The notes: generated by a model from the letters alone, not told the origin. A DNA stretch of 64,000 nucleotides from Haloechinothrix alba (GCF_900188115.1 NZ_FZNW01000010.1:1-64000), one strand, 5' to 3'; shown: positions 8,863-17,716, counted from the first letter of the stretch. Program-made: numbers and translations.

Positions 8863-8913
8863 GACTACCCCGTTCCCCAGTCGTACGTACCGGACGTCGC
8901 GAGTGAACTATTG

Positions 8914-8937
8914 TTGCAAGCTTGCAAAATAGCAAGC
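8914..8937. promoter_or_regulatory. Palindromic operator candidate between divergent genes
   Basis: TTGCAAGCTTGCAA at 8914-8927 is a perfect 14-bp palindrome. It overlaps a second inverted repeat, GCTTGC (8920-8925) with GCAAGC (8932-8937) separated by an A/T-rich 6-mer. It lies 52 bp upstream of the gene at 8862 (minus) and about 95 bp upstream of the helix-turn-helix gene at 9033 (plus), so one bound regulator could control both directions. The local sequence is unusually AT-rich, as expected for a promoter. Confidence 0.5.
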
Positions 8938-9032
8938 ATGGTATAGATCGTCACGACACATTTCATCCCAACGAGCGATGCGGGGGACGGTAAGGTGCGT
9001 GAGCACAAGCTGAGGGGAAAGGTGATGCAATT

Positions 9033-9890
9033 ATGGCCAAGTCGAAAGGCCCCAGCGTCCGCGAGCGACGGGTCGCGCGGCGGCTGCGCAAGTGGCGGAC
9101 CGACGTCGCCGGGATCCCGACCCTGGAGCCGGTAGCCTCGCAGCTGCGCTGGTCGCCGTCGAAGCTGTCCCGCCTGGAGAACGCCGAACAGATCGCCGGA
9201 CCCGCCGAGATCATCGCGTTGGCCACGATCCTGGGAGTCGACGAGGAGGAGCGCGACCGGGTCGTCGCAATGGCGTCGCGTGAGTCAGCCGGCTGGTGGC
9301 TGGGATATACGCCGGAGATCGTGCCGAACGCACTGGCCGACTATCTGGAGACTGAGGCCGAGGCCAGCATCGTTCGCAACGTCGAGACGATGTTGGTGCC
9401 AGGCTTGTTGCAGACCTCAGCTTACGCCGAGACGCTTATCCGCGCGTGGCCTGCGCCCAGTGAGCACGCGATTGCCGAGCGGCTCAGTGTGCGTCAACAG
9501 CGTCAAGCGCGCCTCGATGAGGACCCACCGTTGCCGCTGCATGCCATCGTGCATGAGAACGCACTGCACCTACCGATCGGTGGCCGTGAGGTGATGCTCG
9601 AACAGCTGGACTGGCTGCTGTCTCGTGCGAAGCAGAGCAAGATCACGCTGCAGGTGTTGCCGATCAAGATCGGTGCATACGGCGGTATGGGCGCGAGCTA
9701 TCACATTGTCAGCTTCGACGGGGATGAAGCCGCAGCGGTTTACCTGGACCGGCTTACCGATGGGCAGTTCGTTGAGGAGGACGACCAGGTCGAGACGTTC
9801 CACCGGAACTTTCAGCGATTGATTAACGTGGCCTTGGATCCTGACGCTTCGGGGGAACGTATCCTGGAGATCCGCAAGGGGTTCACGTAG
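9033..9890 (+). CDS. XRE-type helix-turn-helix regulator with DUF5753 domain
   Basis: This 285-residue regulator has an N-terminal Cro/C1-type helix-turn-helix (residues about 15-70; LEPVASQLRWSPSKLSRLENAE). A large C-terminal DUF5753 domain follows (VPGLLQTSAYAETLI, LHAIVHENALHLPIGG). This is the Scr1/AbaA-like class that pairs with small DUF397 proteins across actinomycetes and influences development or antibiotic production. AGGGGAAAGG sits upstream of the ATG. The DUF397 partner follows 25 bp downstream. It probably binds the palindrome at 8914. Confidence 0.9.
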   Translation: MAKSKGPSVRERRVARRLRKWRTDVAGIPTLEPVASQLRWSPSKLSRLENAEQIAGPAEIIALATILGVDEEERDRVVAMASRESAGWWLGYTPEIVPNALADYLETEAEASIVRNVETMLVPGLLQTSAYAETLIRAWPAPSEHAIAERLSVRQQRQARLDEDPPLPLHAIVHENALHLPIGGREVMLEQLDWLLSRAKQSKITLQVLPIKIGAYGGMGASYHIVSFDGDEAAAVYLDRLTDGQFVEEDDQVETFHRNFQRLINVALDPDASGERILEIRKGFT

Positions 9891-9915
9891 CGACGACGAG
9901 TAGGAGAACCGGCAG

Positions 9916-10155
9916 ATGGCAGCGAGCGGCTACCCCGATTGCGACTGGGCCGCAGTTCGCGCCACTGCCCGCAAGGCCCAGGCCAGTGATGGACAAGGGG
10001 CTTGCGTGATGCTGGCTCGCACCCCGGACGGTGGGGCCGTCTTCTTCGACTCCAAGCTGCCCGAGGACGGGCCGTTCCTGTACTGCACGGCCGAGGCCTT
10101 CCGCGCGCACCTGGCCGCCGTGAAGGGCGGCGAGCTCGACGCCCCGCAGGCCTGA
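9916..10155 (+). CDS. DUF397-family small protein, partner of the upstream regulator
   Basis: This 79-residue DUF397-like protein keeps the family outline: W near the start, G-x-C-V core (QGACVMLARTP), a D-S-K motif (VFFDSKLPEDGP), then a helix ending in AVKGGEL. It is divergent from the canonical SSYS-x-G-x-C-VEVA form seen at 53139. Family members are thought to bind the paired XRE regulator and modulate it. Its position directly after that regulator supports the call. Confidence 0.72.
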   Translation: MAASGYPDCDWAAVRATARKAQASDGQGACVMLARTPDGGAVFFDSKLPEDGPFLYCTAEAFRAHLAAVKGGELDAPQA

Positions 10156-10212
10156 CCCCGGCCGGGACATGCGTGCGCTGCGTTTCCCGCTCGGCCCCGT
10201 CCGGCGCCATCG

Positions 10213-12237
10213 CTAGACGTTGTCCCTGGGGATCGTGGAGTGCCAGTTCCTGCTGAACACGCGCTCCCCATTCTCGTAGGCGTCCAGCTGGGCGTGCAGC
10301 ACGAACTCCGCCGGGGTGCACGACAGCGTGGTGTGGGTGGTGGTGTGTACGCGCCAGTCATCGCGCTCGAAGCCGATGTTCCAGTCGATGCTGCCCTGCA
10401 CGGAGTCGAAGTCATCGGCCACCGACTGGTACTTCTCGTCGACCCGCCTGGTGACGTTCAGCCCGATCTCCTCGAAACGGACCTTGCCCAGGTCCTTCAC
10501 GACATCCAGCGCGGAGACGTAGTTGACCAGGTCCCGGGAGATGTCCCAGCGCTGCTCACCCGGCCATAGCTGCTGCGTGGCGAGCGGCGGGGTGCCCTCC
10601 GGCTCGCCGAACGGAACCGTCGGCGTCAGGTCCGGCTCCGATGTCGGCCGTACCGGCAGCACCAGCTCGCTCGACCCCGCGTACACGGTCAGGTGCACCG
10701 GCTCGGGCGGTGGCCAGGCCAGTGGCCAGTAGGACGTCGAGATCGACACTCGAAGCTTGTGCCCGGCAGGGAACACCTGGGCGACGCCGTTCAGCGAGAC
10801 GCTCACCGAGTAGCGCCTGCCGGGCTCCAGCGGCTCCGGCTCGGCGTGGCTGTCGCGGTGGGTGAGGTTGAGCAGGCCGTAGGACACGCGGGTGGCCTGG
10901 CCGTCCGGGGCTATATCGGACAGCCGCACCGTGACCATCGCGTTCGGGGCGCTGGCGGCCACGTCCAGGTTGACGACGGGAGAGCCGAGGATCTCGTGCC
11001 GGTTGGTGAGCACGGCGCTGTCGAACACCAGCGACCCGCCGTCCTCCTCCCGCTGGTCGTAAGGCTGGTCCGGGGGTGCGTTGTAGGAGCACCACTTGCC
11101 CGCGAACTGCCCGACAGACAGCGGCGACTCCACATCGAGCGGGGTCTCCTCGACCTGCTCGCTGCCCAGGCAGATGCTGTTCACCCCGAGCGTGAAGTGC
11201 GCGAGCCGCACGTTCGGCGAGGGCCAGCCGGGCTCGCCGACCCAGCGGCCGGGCCGGCGCTGGTAGGTCGTCGACGGTGGCACGCTCTCCTGCATCCAGA
11301 TCCGCAACATCGGATCGTCCATGACGCGGTTGTCCACCCCGGACAGCCAGTGGTCCCACCAGCGCACCAGCTCCTGCAGGAACCCGATCGCCGGACCGGG
11401 AACGCCGAGATGCGGGTACTTGTGCGACCAGGGCCCGATCAGGCCCTTGCGCGGTACGTCCAGTTCGGACAGCAGGCGGAACACCGCGTTCGAGTAGCCG
11501 TCCGCCCAGCCGCTCACGGCGAGCACCGGGACGTCGATGGCCGAGTAGTCCTCGCAGACCGATCCGTGCCGCCAGTAGTCGTCGCGGCGCTGGTGTCGCA
11601 GCCACTCCTCCAGCCAGGGCCTGGTGTTCTCCAGGCGCTCGTGCCACATCTCCCGCCACCGCTTCCCGGCGAGCGCCGGATCCGGCGGGCAGGAGCTGTA
11701 GGCGAACATCGTCGAGGCCCATGAGAGGTTGTCCGACAGCAGGCAACCGCCCATGTAGTGCACGTCGTCGGCGTAACGGTCATCCGACGAGCAGACCGTC
11801 ACGATCGCGCGCAGGCTGCTCGGCTTCCTGGCTGCTATCTGCAGTGCGTTGAATCCACCCCAGGAGATCCCCATCATGCCGGTGCGGCCGTCGCACCAGG
11901 GCTGCTCCGTGAGCCAGTCCAGCACCTCCAACCCATCGGAGAGTTCTTGCTCCAGGTACTCGTCGAGTAGCAGCCCTTCGGAGTCCCCGCTGCCCCGCAG
12001 GTCGACTCGCACGCACGCGTAGCCGTGCCCGGCGAGGTACGGGTGGTGTATCGAGTCGCGCCTGGCGGTGAGGTCCCGCTTGCGGTACGGGATGTACTCC
12101 AGGATGGCCGGAACAGGGTCGTTCTCGGACGTCACGGGGCGCCAGATGCGCGCGGCCAGCCGCGTGCCGTCGGAGAGCGGGATCCAGACGTGCTCGTCCT
12201 CCTTGACGGAGTAGGGCAGGTTCGTGACGGTCCGCAT
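10213..12237 (-). CDS. CocE/NonD-family (X-Pro dipeptidyl-peptidase-like) serine hydrolase
   Basis: This is a 674-residue serine hydrolase of the CocE/X-Pro dipeptidyl-peptidase class. The N-terminal alpha/beta-hydrolase domain includes ILEYIPYRKRD and the nucleophile motif GISWGGFN (Ser near residue 123). The Asp and His are probably in SGWADGYSN and IGPWSHKYPH. A C-terminal jelly-roll domain starts near residue 380 (LVFDSAVLTNRHEILG). No signal peptide, so it is likely cytoplasmic. GAGGAGGC precedes the ATG. It is the last gene of a three-gene operon after transketolase and an ATP-grasp protein, 29 bp downstream, which suggests it acylates, deacylates or hydrolyses their product. Confidence 0.88.
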   Translation of the reverse strand: MRTVTNLPYSVKEDEHVWIPLSDGTRLAARIWRPVTSENDPVPAILEYIPYRKRDLTARRDSIHHPYLAGHGYACVRVDLRGSGDSEGLLLDEYLEQELSDGLEVLDWLTEQPWCDGRTGMMGISWGGFNALQIAARKPSSLRAIVTVCSSDDRYADDVHYMGGCLLSDNLSWASTMFAYSSCPPDPALAGKRWREMWHERLENTRPWLEEWLRHQRRDDYWRHGSVCEDYSAIDVPVLAVSGWADGYSNAVFRLLSELDVPRKGLIGPWSHKYPHLGVPGPAIGFLQELVRWWDHWLSGVDNRVMDDPMLRIWMQESVPPSTTYQRRPGRWVGEPGWPSPNVRLAHFTLGVNSICLGSEQVEETPLDVESPLSVGQFAGKWCSYNAPPDQPYDQREEDGGSLVFDSAVLTNRHEILGSPVVNLDVAASAPNAMVTVRLSDIAPDGQATRVSYGLLNLTHRDSHAEPEPLEPGRRYSVSVSLNGVAQVFPAGHKLRVSISTSYWPLAWPPPEPVHLTVYAGSSELVLPVRPTSEPDLTPTVPFGEPEGTPPLATQQLWPGEQRWDISRDLVNYVSALDVVKDLGKVRFEEIGLNVTRRVDEKYQSVADDFDSVQGSIDWNIGFERDDWRVHTTTHTTLSCTPAEFVLHAQLDAYENGERVFSRNWHSTIPRDNV

Positions 12238-12266
12238 GCCGGTTGCCTCCTCGGTCCGTGTCGATG

Positions 12267-13286
12267 TCAGTCCCGGGGTGGCGGCTCGTCGAGTTCCAGC
12301 GGCAGCTCGGCCAGGAAGGTCTCGTACTTCTCGGACAGCTCCTCCTCACTGTCCGCTCCGATATGGATAGTCGCTGGTTCGTAGCTGTAGCTGTCCCGGT
12401 TCGCGCATTCCGACAGCCAGGCTCCCTCCTCGGCGACGACCTCCGCGGTGCAGCCGGGCACGCGCGACTCGACGTGCCGGATCTCCGCCTCCGTGGGTGA
12501 TCGCCGGACGTAGGAGTCGGTGAACCGCCGGACGAACCACTTCGCCGCGTGCCGGTAGGTCCCCTCACGGTGCGGGAACCGGGGGTCCAGGCCGAGGCCG
12601 AGCCGTACCATGCACTGGTGGTTGGGTGCGCCGTCGACGTGCTCGAACAGCCGGGCGTGCGACTGCGAGTGCCTGGGGTTGACCTCGAGCACAGTGACCC
12701 CCTCGCGCTCACGGTCCACGACGAACTCGATGTTGAACGCAGTGGCGTCCAGGCCGAGACGTTCGACCACAGCCCGGGAGATCGTCTCGGCACGCTGCAG
12801 CACACCTTCCGGTAGCGCCGACGGGTACTGGAACCGCAGGAAGCTCGGGCTCTCCGGGTAGGGGATCGAGTCCACCGCGCCGTACAGGTGGACCGCGCCG
12901 CCGTGGCTGTAGCCCTCCACGGTGAGCTGGGGACCGTCCACGGCTTCCTCGGCCAGGCACGCCTGCCCGCCGGTGCGGGCGACCTCGTCGGGCAGCTCGA
13001 CCTGGCCGAGCACGAAGTCGAACGCGGGTCCGATGTGCTCGATTCCCGCGGAGATCTCGCTGACGGGGAAGTCCCAGTACCCGACGATGGCGTCGATGCG
13101 CCCGTCGAACGCATCTAGCTGGGCTTGTGCCCTGCTCAGCAGGTCGGGCAGGTCCACCCGCTCGCGGCGCAGTTCGGCCATCGACAGCAGCGGGTGGAAA
13201 CGGTAGTCGCTCGCCCGGTACTGGCGGGCGAGCGAGTCGAGGTTGTGCCGGTCCAGCCCGAGTACGAAGACGTTCCGGTGCGCCAC
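12267..13286 (-). CDS. ATP-grasp-family protein, apparently lacking part of the ATP-binding region
   Basis: This 339-residue protein has an N-terminal pre-ATP-grasp fold (NVFVLGLDRHN; IDAIVGYWDFPVS) and an ATP-grasp C-terminal half. The latter carries conserved metal-binding Glu/Asn residues (FNIEFVVD, VLEVNPRHSQSHA). Between WDFPVS and FDFVLG only about 15 residues remain, where this family, as I recall it, has about 90-100 residues including the ATP-binding Lys (a KPVK-like strand). It may therefore be an in-frame deletion variant. GTG 13286 is chosen because GGGAG precedes it; GTG 13316 overlaps the transketolase stop. Middle gene of the operon. Confidence 0.75.
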   Translation of the reverse strand: MAHRNVFVLGLDRHNLDSLARQYRASDYRFHPLLSMAELRRERVDLPDLLSRAQAQLDAFDGRIDAIVGYWDFPVSEISAGIEHIGPAFDFVLGQVELPDEVARTGGQACLAEEAVDGPQLTVEGYSHGGAVHLYGAVDSIPYPESPSFLRFQYPSALPEGVLQRAETISRAVVERLGLDATAFNIEFVVDREREGVTVLEVNPRHSQSHARLFEHVDGAPNHQCMVRLGLGLDPRFPHREGTYRHAAKWFVRRFTDSYVRRSPTEAEIRHVESRVPGCTAEVVAEEGAWLSECANRDSYSYEPATIHIGADSEEELSEKYETFLAELPLELDEPPPRD

Positions 13287-13312
13287 GCCTGCTCCCGTTC
13301 CCGCGGTGTGGA

Positions 13313-15157
13313 TCACGACTGGTTGAGCTGGGCCCAGGCGGCGTCGATGATCGCGGAGGAGTCGATCCCGGCGTGGTGCAGTTGCTCGTCCGGCTCCGCG
13401 GAGGCGGGCATCGACGTCACACCGAGCTTGGTGACGCGGGGTGCGTCGTGCGCGTCGGTGAGCGCGTCGAGTACCGCGTCGCCGAGCCCGCCGGTCGGCC
13501 AGTGGTCCTCGACGGTGATCACCCGCCCCGTGCGCGCGGCGGCGTCCCGGACGGTCTCGCCGTCGAGCGGTTTGACCGAGTAGGCGTCGATCACCCGTGC
13601 GGCCATCCCGTGCTCGGCGAGGAAGTCGGCCGCCTCGAGTGCCTCGTGCACGGTGATACCGGCCGCGACGATCGCGACCTGGTCGTCCTCGCCCGCGCGG
13701 TGCACGCAGCTGCCTCCGACGGGGAAGGATCGCTCGGCGTCGTAGATCACCGGGGTGGCACCCCGGGTGGTGCGCAGGTAACAGATGCCGGGATGAGCCG
13801 CCATCGTCGACGTCAGATGGGCGGTCTGATTGGCGTCACAGGGGTAGAGCACCGTGCTGCCGTAGACGGGGCGGAACGCGGCCATGTCCTCCAGGCCCAT
13901 CTGGGACGGGCCGTCCTTGCCGATGGAGACCCCGGCGTGCGAACCGACCAGCTGCAGGTCCGCCCGGCCGATCGCGGCCATCCGGATGAAGTCGTAGGCG
14001 CGCCCGAGGAACGCCGCGAAGGTCGCGACGTAGGGCGTCCAGCCGCGGGCCTGCATTCCCACGGCAGCGGCGACCATCTGCTGCTCGGCGATGTAGCACT
14101 GGAAGAAGCGGTCGGGATGTGCCCGCGCGAAGTACCCCGCGCGGGTGGAGTCGCTGACCTCGCCGTCGAGGGCGACGACGTCGGGGAGGGCGTCGCCGAG
14201 GGCCACCAGCGCCTCCCCGTATGCGGTGCGCGTGGCGACCTCCTGGCCGGGCTCGTAGCTCGGCAGCTTTACCGGCTCGCCAGGCATGGTGTGCCCACCG
14301 GCGGGTGCGCGCGCCGGAACATCCACGGTGATCGACCGCCTGCCGCCGAGCTCGGCCACCGCCTCGTCGAGGTCCGGCACCGGTTTGCCGTGGGCGTCCT
14401 CGACACCCTCGACCGCGCTCACGCCTTTGCCCTTGACCGTGCGCGCGAGGATGGCGGTCGGTTCCGCGGACTCCGCGGCCTCGGTGTAGGCCGCGTCGAT
14501 CTGTGCGGGGTCGTGGCCGTCGATGTCGACGGTGTGCCAGCCGAGCGCGCGCAGCCGTGTCGCGTGGACCGTGGTGTCCCACCCGTAGCGGGTGGGGCCG
14601 CGCTGGCCGAGAGCGTTGATGTCGATGACGGCGGTCAGGTTGTCCAGCCGGTTCTGGCCGGCGTGCTCGAAGGCCTCCCACATCGATCCTTCGGCCAGCT
14701 CGCTGTCCCCGCAGAGCACCCATACCCGGTACGGCAGGTGATCGAGGTACCTGCCTGCCAGGGCGAAGCCGACCCCGATGGGCAGGCCCTGGCCGAGCGA
14801 GCCGGTGGCCACATCCACCCACGGCAGCCTGGGCGTCGGGTGGCCCTCCAGCCTGCTGCCCAGCGTCCGGTAGCTCAGCAGCTCCTCGTCGTCGATCGTG
14901 CCCGCGGCGGCGAACATCGCGTACAGCAGCGGGGACGCGTGCCCCTTGGAGAAGATCAGGCGGTCGTTGTTCGGCTCGTACGGATCGGTGAAGTCGTACC
15001 GCAGATGGCGTGCCAGGAGCACCGCCATGAGATCCGCAGCCGACAGCCCGGACGTCGCGTGCCCGGACTGTGCCTGGTGGGTGCAGCGGACCACGTCCAC
15101 CCGCAGCTGCTGGCCGAGTTCGGAAAGTTCCTGGATCGACGGTTCGGGTCCCGACAC
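13313..15157 (-). CDS. Transketolase (short, animal-like form)
   Basis: This 614-residue thiamine-diphosphate enzyme transfers two-carbon units between sugar phosphates. The N-terminal domain has SGHATSGLSAADLMAVL and the cofactor-binding GDSELAEGSMWEAFEHAG ... DINALGQ segment. The usual GDG is GDS here. The pyrimidine-binding domain has the catalytic Glu in CYIAEQQMVAAAVG and AGVSIGKDGPSQMGLEDMA. It is about 50 residues shorter than housekeeping bacterial transketolases, like the human form. The GTG at 15157 follows GGAGGCGACC. As first gene of an operon with ATP-grasp and CocE-like genes it probably serves a dedicated pathway rather than the pentose phosphate cycle. Confidence 0.9.
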   Translation of the reverse strand: MSGPEPSIQELSELGQQLRVDVVRCTHQAQSGHATSGLSAADLMAVLLARHLRYDFTDPYEPNNDRLIFSKGHASPLLYAMFAAAGTIDDEELLSYRTLGSRLEGHPTPRLPWVDVATGSLGQGLPIGVGFALAGRYLDHLPYRVWVLCGDSELAEGSMWEAFEHAGQNRLDNLTAVIDINALGQRGPTRYGWDTTVHATRLRALGWHTVDIDGHDPAQIDAAYTEAAESAEPTAILARTVKGKGVSAVEGVEDAHGKPVPDLDEAVAELGGRRSITVDVPARAPAGGHTMPGEPVKLPSYEPGQEVATRTAYGEALVALGDALPDVVALDGEVSDSTRAGYFARAHPDRFFQCYIAEQQMVAAAVGMQARGWTPYVATFAAFLGRAYDFIRMAAIGRADLQLVGSHAGVSIGKDGPSQMGLEDMAAFRPVYGSTVLYPCDANQTAHLTSTMAAHPGICYLRTTRGATPVIYDAERSFPVGGSCVHRAGEDDQVAIVAAGITVHEALEAADFLAEHGMAARVIDAYSVKPLDGETVRDAAARTGRVITVEDHWPTGGLGDAVLDALTDAHDAPRVTKLGVTSMPASAEPDEQLHHAGIDSSAIIDAAWAQLNQS

Positions 15158-15214
15158 GGTCGCCTCCTTGATTCCCTGCCTTCGTGTGCCGTTCCGTCGC
15201 CTCTTCCTGCGGTG

Positions 15215-15478
15215 TCAGGAAGCGCCTGTGGCGGGCGCGGAGTCGGTGAGTACGGAACCGAGGGGGTCGGCGTTGCTCCGCGCGCAGTGCGCGCAGCAGT
15301 AGACAGCCTCGCTCGTGTGAACGCCGTGCCCGATGATGCGGCACCGGCAGTGCGCGCACGTGGGCGCGAGACGGCTGATCGCGCACTCGAAGGAGTCGAA
15401 CGTATGACCGGAACCATCGGGCATGCGCACCTCGAAAGCCTGCTCGAAGTCGTTTCCGCAGGTCTCACACGTAGCCAT
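15215..15478 (-). CDS. Cys-rich metallothionein-like / zinc-ribbon protein
   Basis: This is an 87-residue protein with ten cysteines, in CETC, FEC, CAHCRC and CCAHC groups, plus several His. It matches proteins annotated as prokaryotic metallothionein in actinomycetes and should bind zinc or another soft metal. The ATG at 15478 is preceded by GAGGAG at a good distance; the frame upstream lacks coding character. Role probably metal storage or a small zinc-ribbon adaptor. Confidence 0.75.
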   Translation of the reverse strand: MATCETCGNDFEQAFEVRMPDGSGHTFDSFECAISRLAPTCAHCRCRIIGHGVHTSEAVYCCAHCARSNADPLGSVLTDSAPATGAS

Positions 15479-15683
15479 CGCGGCATCTCCTCTCGCCCGC
15501 ATGTTCGGCTGGCCACTGGAGGGGTTCCCACCGGCCCGCGAGATCAAACCGCCACTACGCCCGGCGAGTGCCGCGCGCCGTATTATCCGGCGGGAGGGGA
15601 GCAGTAGGCTCGCCCATCCGCTGCCGCGCCCGGAGAGCCCGGCCCTTCACGGGGCATGCGATGCCGGGGCCGGCATCGGTCCG

Positions 15684-16475
15684 GTGTCGACGTGTCCAAG
15701 GGGAGGAGGACGCATCGAGGGACAGTGGACGACTCGGGAGCCGCGTGGCCGGCGCACGGGCCTGATCCTGCTCGCCGTGTTCCTGGTCTCCGAGGTGACG
15801 TTCGTCGTCGCCTCCGTGCTCATCGTGGTGCCGTTCGTGCTGTTCGGCGCTCGGGATCAGGGGCTCCCGCCGGGGGCGCTCGTGGCGTCTGTGGTGGTGC
15901 CCGCGGTACTCGCGGCCGTGGTCGCAGTGACCGGTACGGCACTGTTCGCCGGTGGCGACCGTGTGGCACGCGTGCGCCGCGAGCTCGCGGCACGGTGGAA
16001 CTGGCGGCACCTCAAGGTGGGACTGGCCATCGGGGTGGCGGGGCTCGTGGTCACGGTGCCTGCCTCGATCGTCTGGGCCGAGGTCGTCGGGCGGGACCAC
16101 GCCAGCTCGGCTGTCGGTGAGATATTCGCGGGCCGTCACCTGGGTGTGCTGGCCGGGGTCACGATGTTCCTGGGGGTATGGCTGGTGGCGCCGCTGTGCG
16201 AGGAGCTGATCTTTCGAGGGGTGCTCTGGAGTTCGCTCGAGCACTGGCGGTGGAACCGCTGGCTCATCCTGCTTGTCACCAGCGTCGTGTTCTCGGTGGC
16301 ACACCTGGAGGTGCTGCGCAGCCCGCTCCTGCTGGTGCTGTCCATACCGATCGGTCTCGCCAGGATGTACACCGGCAACGTGCTGGCCAGCATCGTCACC
16401 CACCAGGTGAACAACTTCCTGCCCGCCGTCGCCCTGCTCTTCGCCACGACGGGATGGGTGGATATCGAGGTGTAG
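15684..16475 (+). CDS. CPBP-family intramembrane metalloprotease
   Basis: This integral membrane protein of about 263 residues belongs to the CPBP (Abi/CAAX) family. The diagnostic motifs are CEELIFRGVLW (the EE-x3-R motif), FSVAHLE (F-x3-H) and HQVNNFLPA (H-x3-N). Several transmembrane helices precede them. Family members cleave prenylated or other membrane proteins, or confer bacteriocin immunity. The start is uncertain: GTG 15684 has no ribosome site, while a strong GGGAGGAGG at about 15701-15709 would serve only a rare ATC start at 15714. Monocistronic. Confidence 0.85.
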   Translation: MSTCPRGGGRIEGQWTTREPRGRRTGLILLAVFLVSEVTFVVASVLIVVPFVLFGARDQGLPPGALVASVVVPAVLAAVVAVTGTALFAGGDRVARVRRELAARWNWRHLKVGLAIGVAGLVVTVPASIVWAEVVGRDHASSAVGEIFAGRHLGVLAGVTMFLGVWLVAPLCEELIFRGVLWSSLEHWRWNRWLILLVTSVVFSVAHLEVLRSPLLLVLSIPIGLARMYTGNVLASIVTHQVNNFLPAVALLFATTGWVDIEV

Positions 16476-16518
16476 GCGGTCCCGCTCCCCTCGCAGGTGC
16501 GTGCGCCCGGCAGCCGGG

Positions 16519-16812
16519 TCAGCCCGGTTCGCCGCGCCGCTTGCGGTGCGCGACCCACCCCGTATTGACCAGCAGGCCGAGCGCCACGGCGAACAGCGCT
16601 AGCGCGAACCACAACCACCCGTCCATGCGCAGTGCGACGATGCCGGTGGCAACGCAGAAGAGGATGCCGATCCCGGACACCCACAGGCGCAGGGTCAGCG
16701 CGCTGTACATCGGGGCCGCTCCGGCCCAGCCGGCGGTCGGGTCGTGGTAGTCAGGCAGTCCGCGTGCGTACTCTTCGCGGGTGAGCGTGCGGTGCTGACG
16801 TCGTGCGGTCAT
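16519..16812 (-). CDS. Small membrane protein with two TM helices, unknown
   Basis: This is a 97-residue protein with a basic N-terminus (MTARRQHRTLTREEYARGLPDYH...), two hydrophobic helices (LWVSGIGILFCVATGIVAL and WLWFALALFAVALGLLV) and a basic end (AHRKRRGEPG). Both ends are probably cytoplasmic. The ATG at 16812 has a GGGAG very close upstream, so a slightly earlier start is possible. Convergent with the CPBP protease. It resembles small conserved actinobacterial membrane proteins of unknown function. Confidence 0.65.
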   Translation of the reverse strand: MTARRQHRTLTREEYARGLPDYHDPTAGWAGAAPMYSALTLRLWVSGIGILFCVATGIVALRMDGWLWFALALFAVALGLLVNTGWVAHRKRRGEPG

Positions 16813-16882
16813 ACTCCCGGGATGCCCCGACACCGCCTCGCCGAAACCGCCGAATGCGTGTTCCGGCCTCGCGGGGTCTCGG

Positions 16883-17716
16883 TCAGAGGATCGCCAGCGG
16901 CGTGGGGGCATCCGGGGGTGGGAACTCCCGGTCCAGCTCGCGCACGTCCTCGTCGGTCAGCGCCAGGTCAAGGGCCGCCTTGTTCTGCTCGACGTGCTCA
17001 GGGGTGGCCGCCTTCGGGATCGCGCAGACGCCCGGCTGGTGCAGCACCCAGGCCAGTGCCACCTGCGCGGCCGTGACGCCGTGCCGTTCGGCGACGCGGC
17101 GGATCGTTCCGTTGCCGAGCAGCCTGCCCTGCTCGATCGGCGAGTACGCCATCACCGGGACGTCCCGGTCGCGGCACTCGGGCAGCAGGTCGTACTCGGG
17201 CCCCCTGCGGGAGAGGTTGTACAGGACCTGGTTGGTCACGACCCGGTTGCCGAGCTCCTCGCCCCACAGGTCCGCCAGGTCGGCGGGGTCGAAGTTGCTC
17301 ACGCCGTAGTGCAGGATCTTGCCGTCCGAGCGGAGCCGCTCGAACGCCTCGAGTGTCTCCTCGAGCGGGACGTTGCCTCGCCAGTGCAGCAGGTACAGGT
17401 CGATCCGGTCGGTGCCGAGGCGGGTGAGACTGCGCTCGCACGCCTCGATCGCGCCACGCTTGCTCGCGTTGTGCGGGAAGACCTTGCTCACCAGGAAGGC
17501 CTCGTCGCGCCTGCCGTCGACGGCCTCCGCGATCACCTCCTCGGCCCCGCCGCTGCCGTACATCTCGGCGGTGTCGATCAGCCCGAGTCCCAGGTCCAGC
17601 CCGTGCCGCAGCGCACGCACCTCACCCGAGCGATGCTCGGCCCGTTCCCCCATCCCCCAGGTGCCCTGCCCCAGTGCGGGCAGTTGCGCGTCGTCCGTGA
17701 GTCGCAGGTACCGCAT
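16883..17716 (-). CDS. Aldo/keto reductase
   Basis: This 277-residue NADPH-dependent oxidoreductase has a TIM-barrel fold. The catalytic tetrad is readable: Asp and Tyr in LIDTAEMYGSG, Lys in LVSKVFPHN, His in LYLLHWRG. The C-terminal cofactor segment AIPKAATPEHVEQN follows. It reduces an aldehyde or ketone; substrate unknown. GGAGCACGGC precedes the ATG. Hemerythrin lies upstream on the same strand, 97 bp away, so co-transcription is possible but not obvious. Confidence 0.9.
   Translation of the reverse strand: MRYLRLTDDAQLPALGQGTWGMGERAEHRSGEVRALRHGLDLGLGLIDTAEMYGSGGAEEVIAEAVDGRRDEAFLVSKVFPHNASKRGAIEACERSLTRLGTDRIDLYLLHWRGNVPLEETLEAFERLRSDGKILHYGVSNFDPADLADLWGEELGNRVVTNQVLYNLSRRGPEYDLLPECRDRDVPVMAYSPIEQGRLLGNGTIRRVAERHGVTAAQVALAWVLHQPGVCAIPKAATPEHVEQNKAALDLALTDEDVRELDREFPPPDAPTPLAIL

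Noticed and set aside
13127..15607. An 826-codon open frame on the plus strand opposite the transketolase
   Set aside because: It is antisense to a clearly conserved gene, is rich in Arg/Gly/Val as expected from high-GC third positions, and has no recognisable domain.
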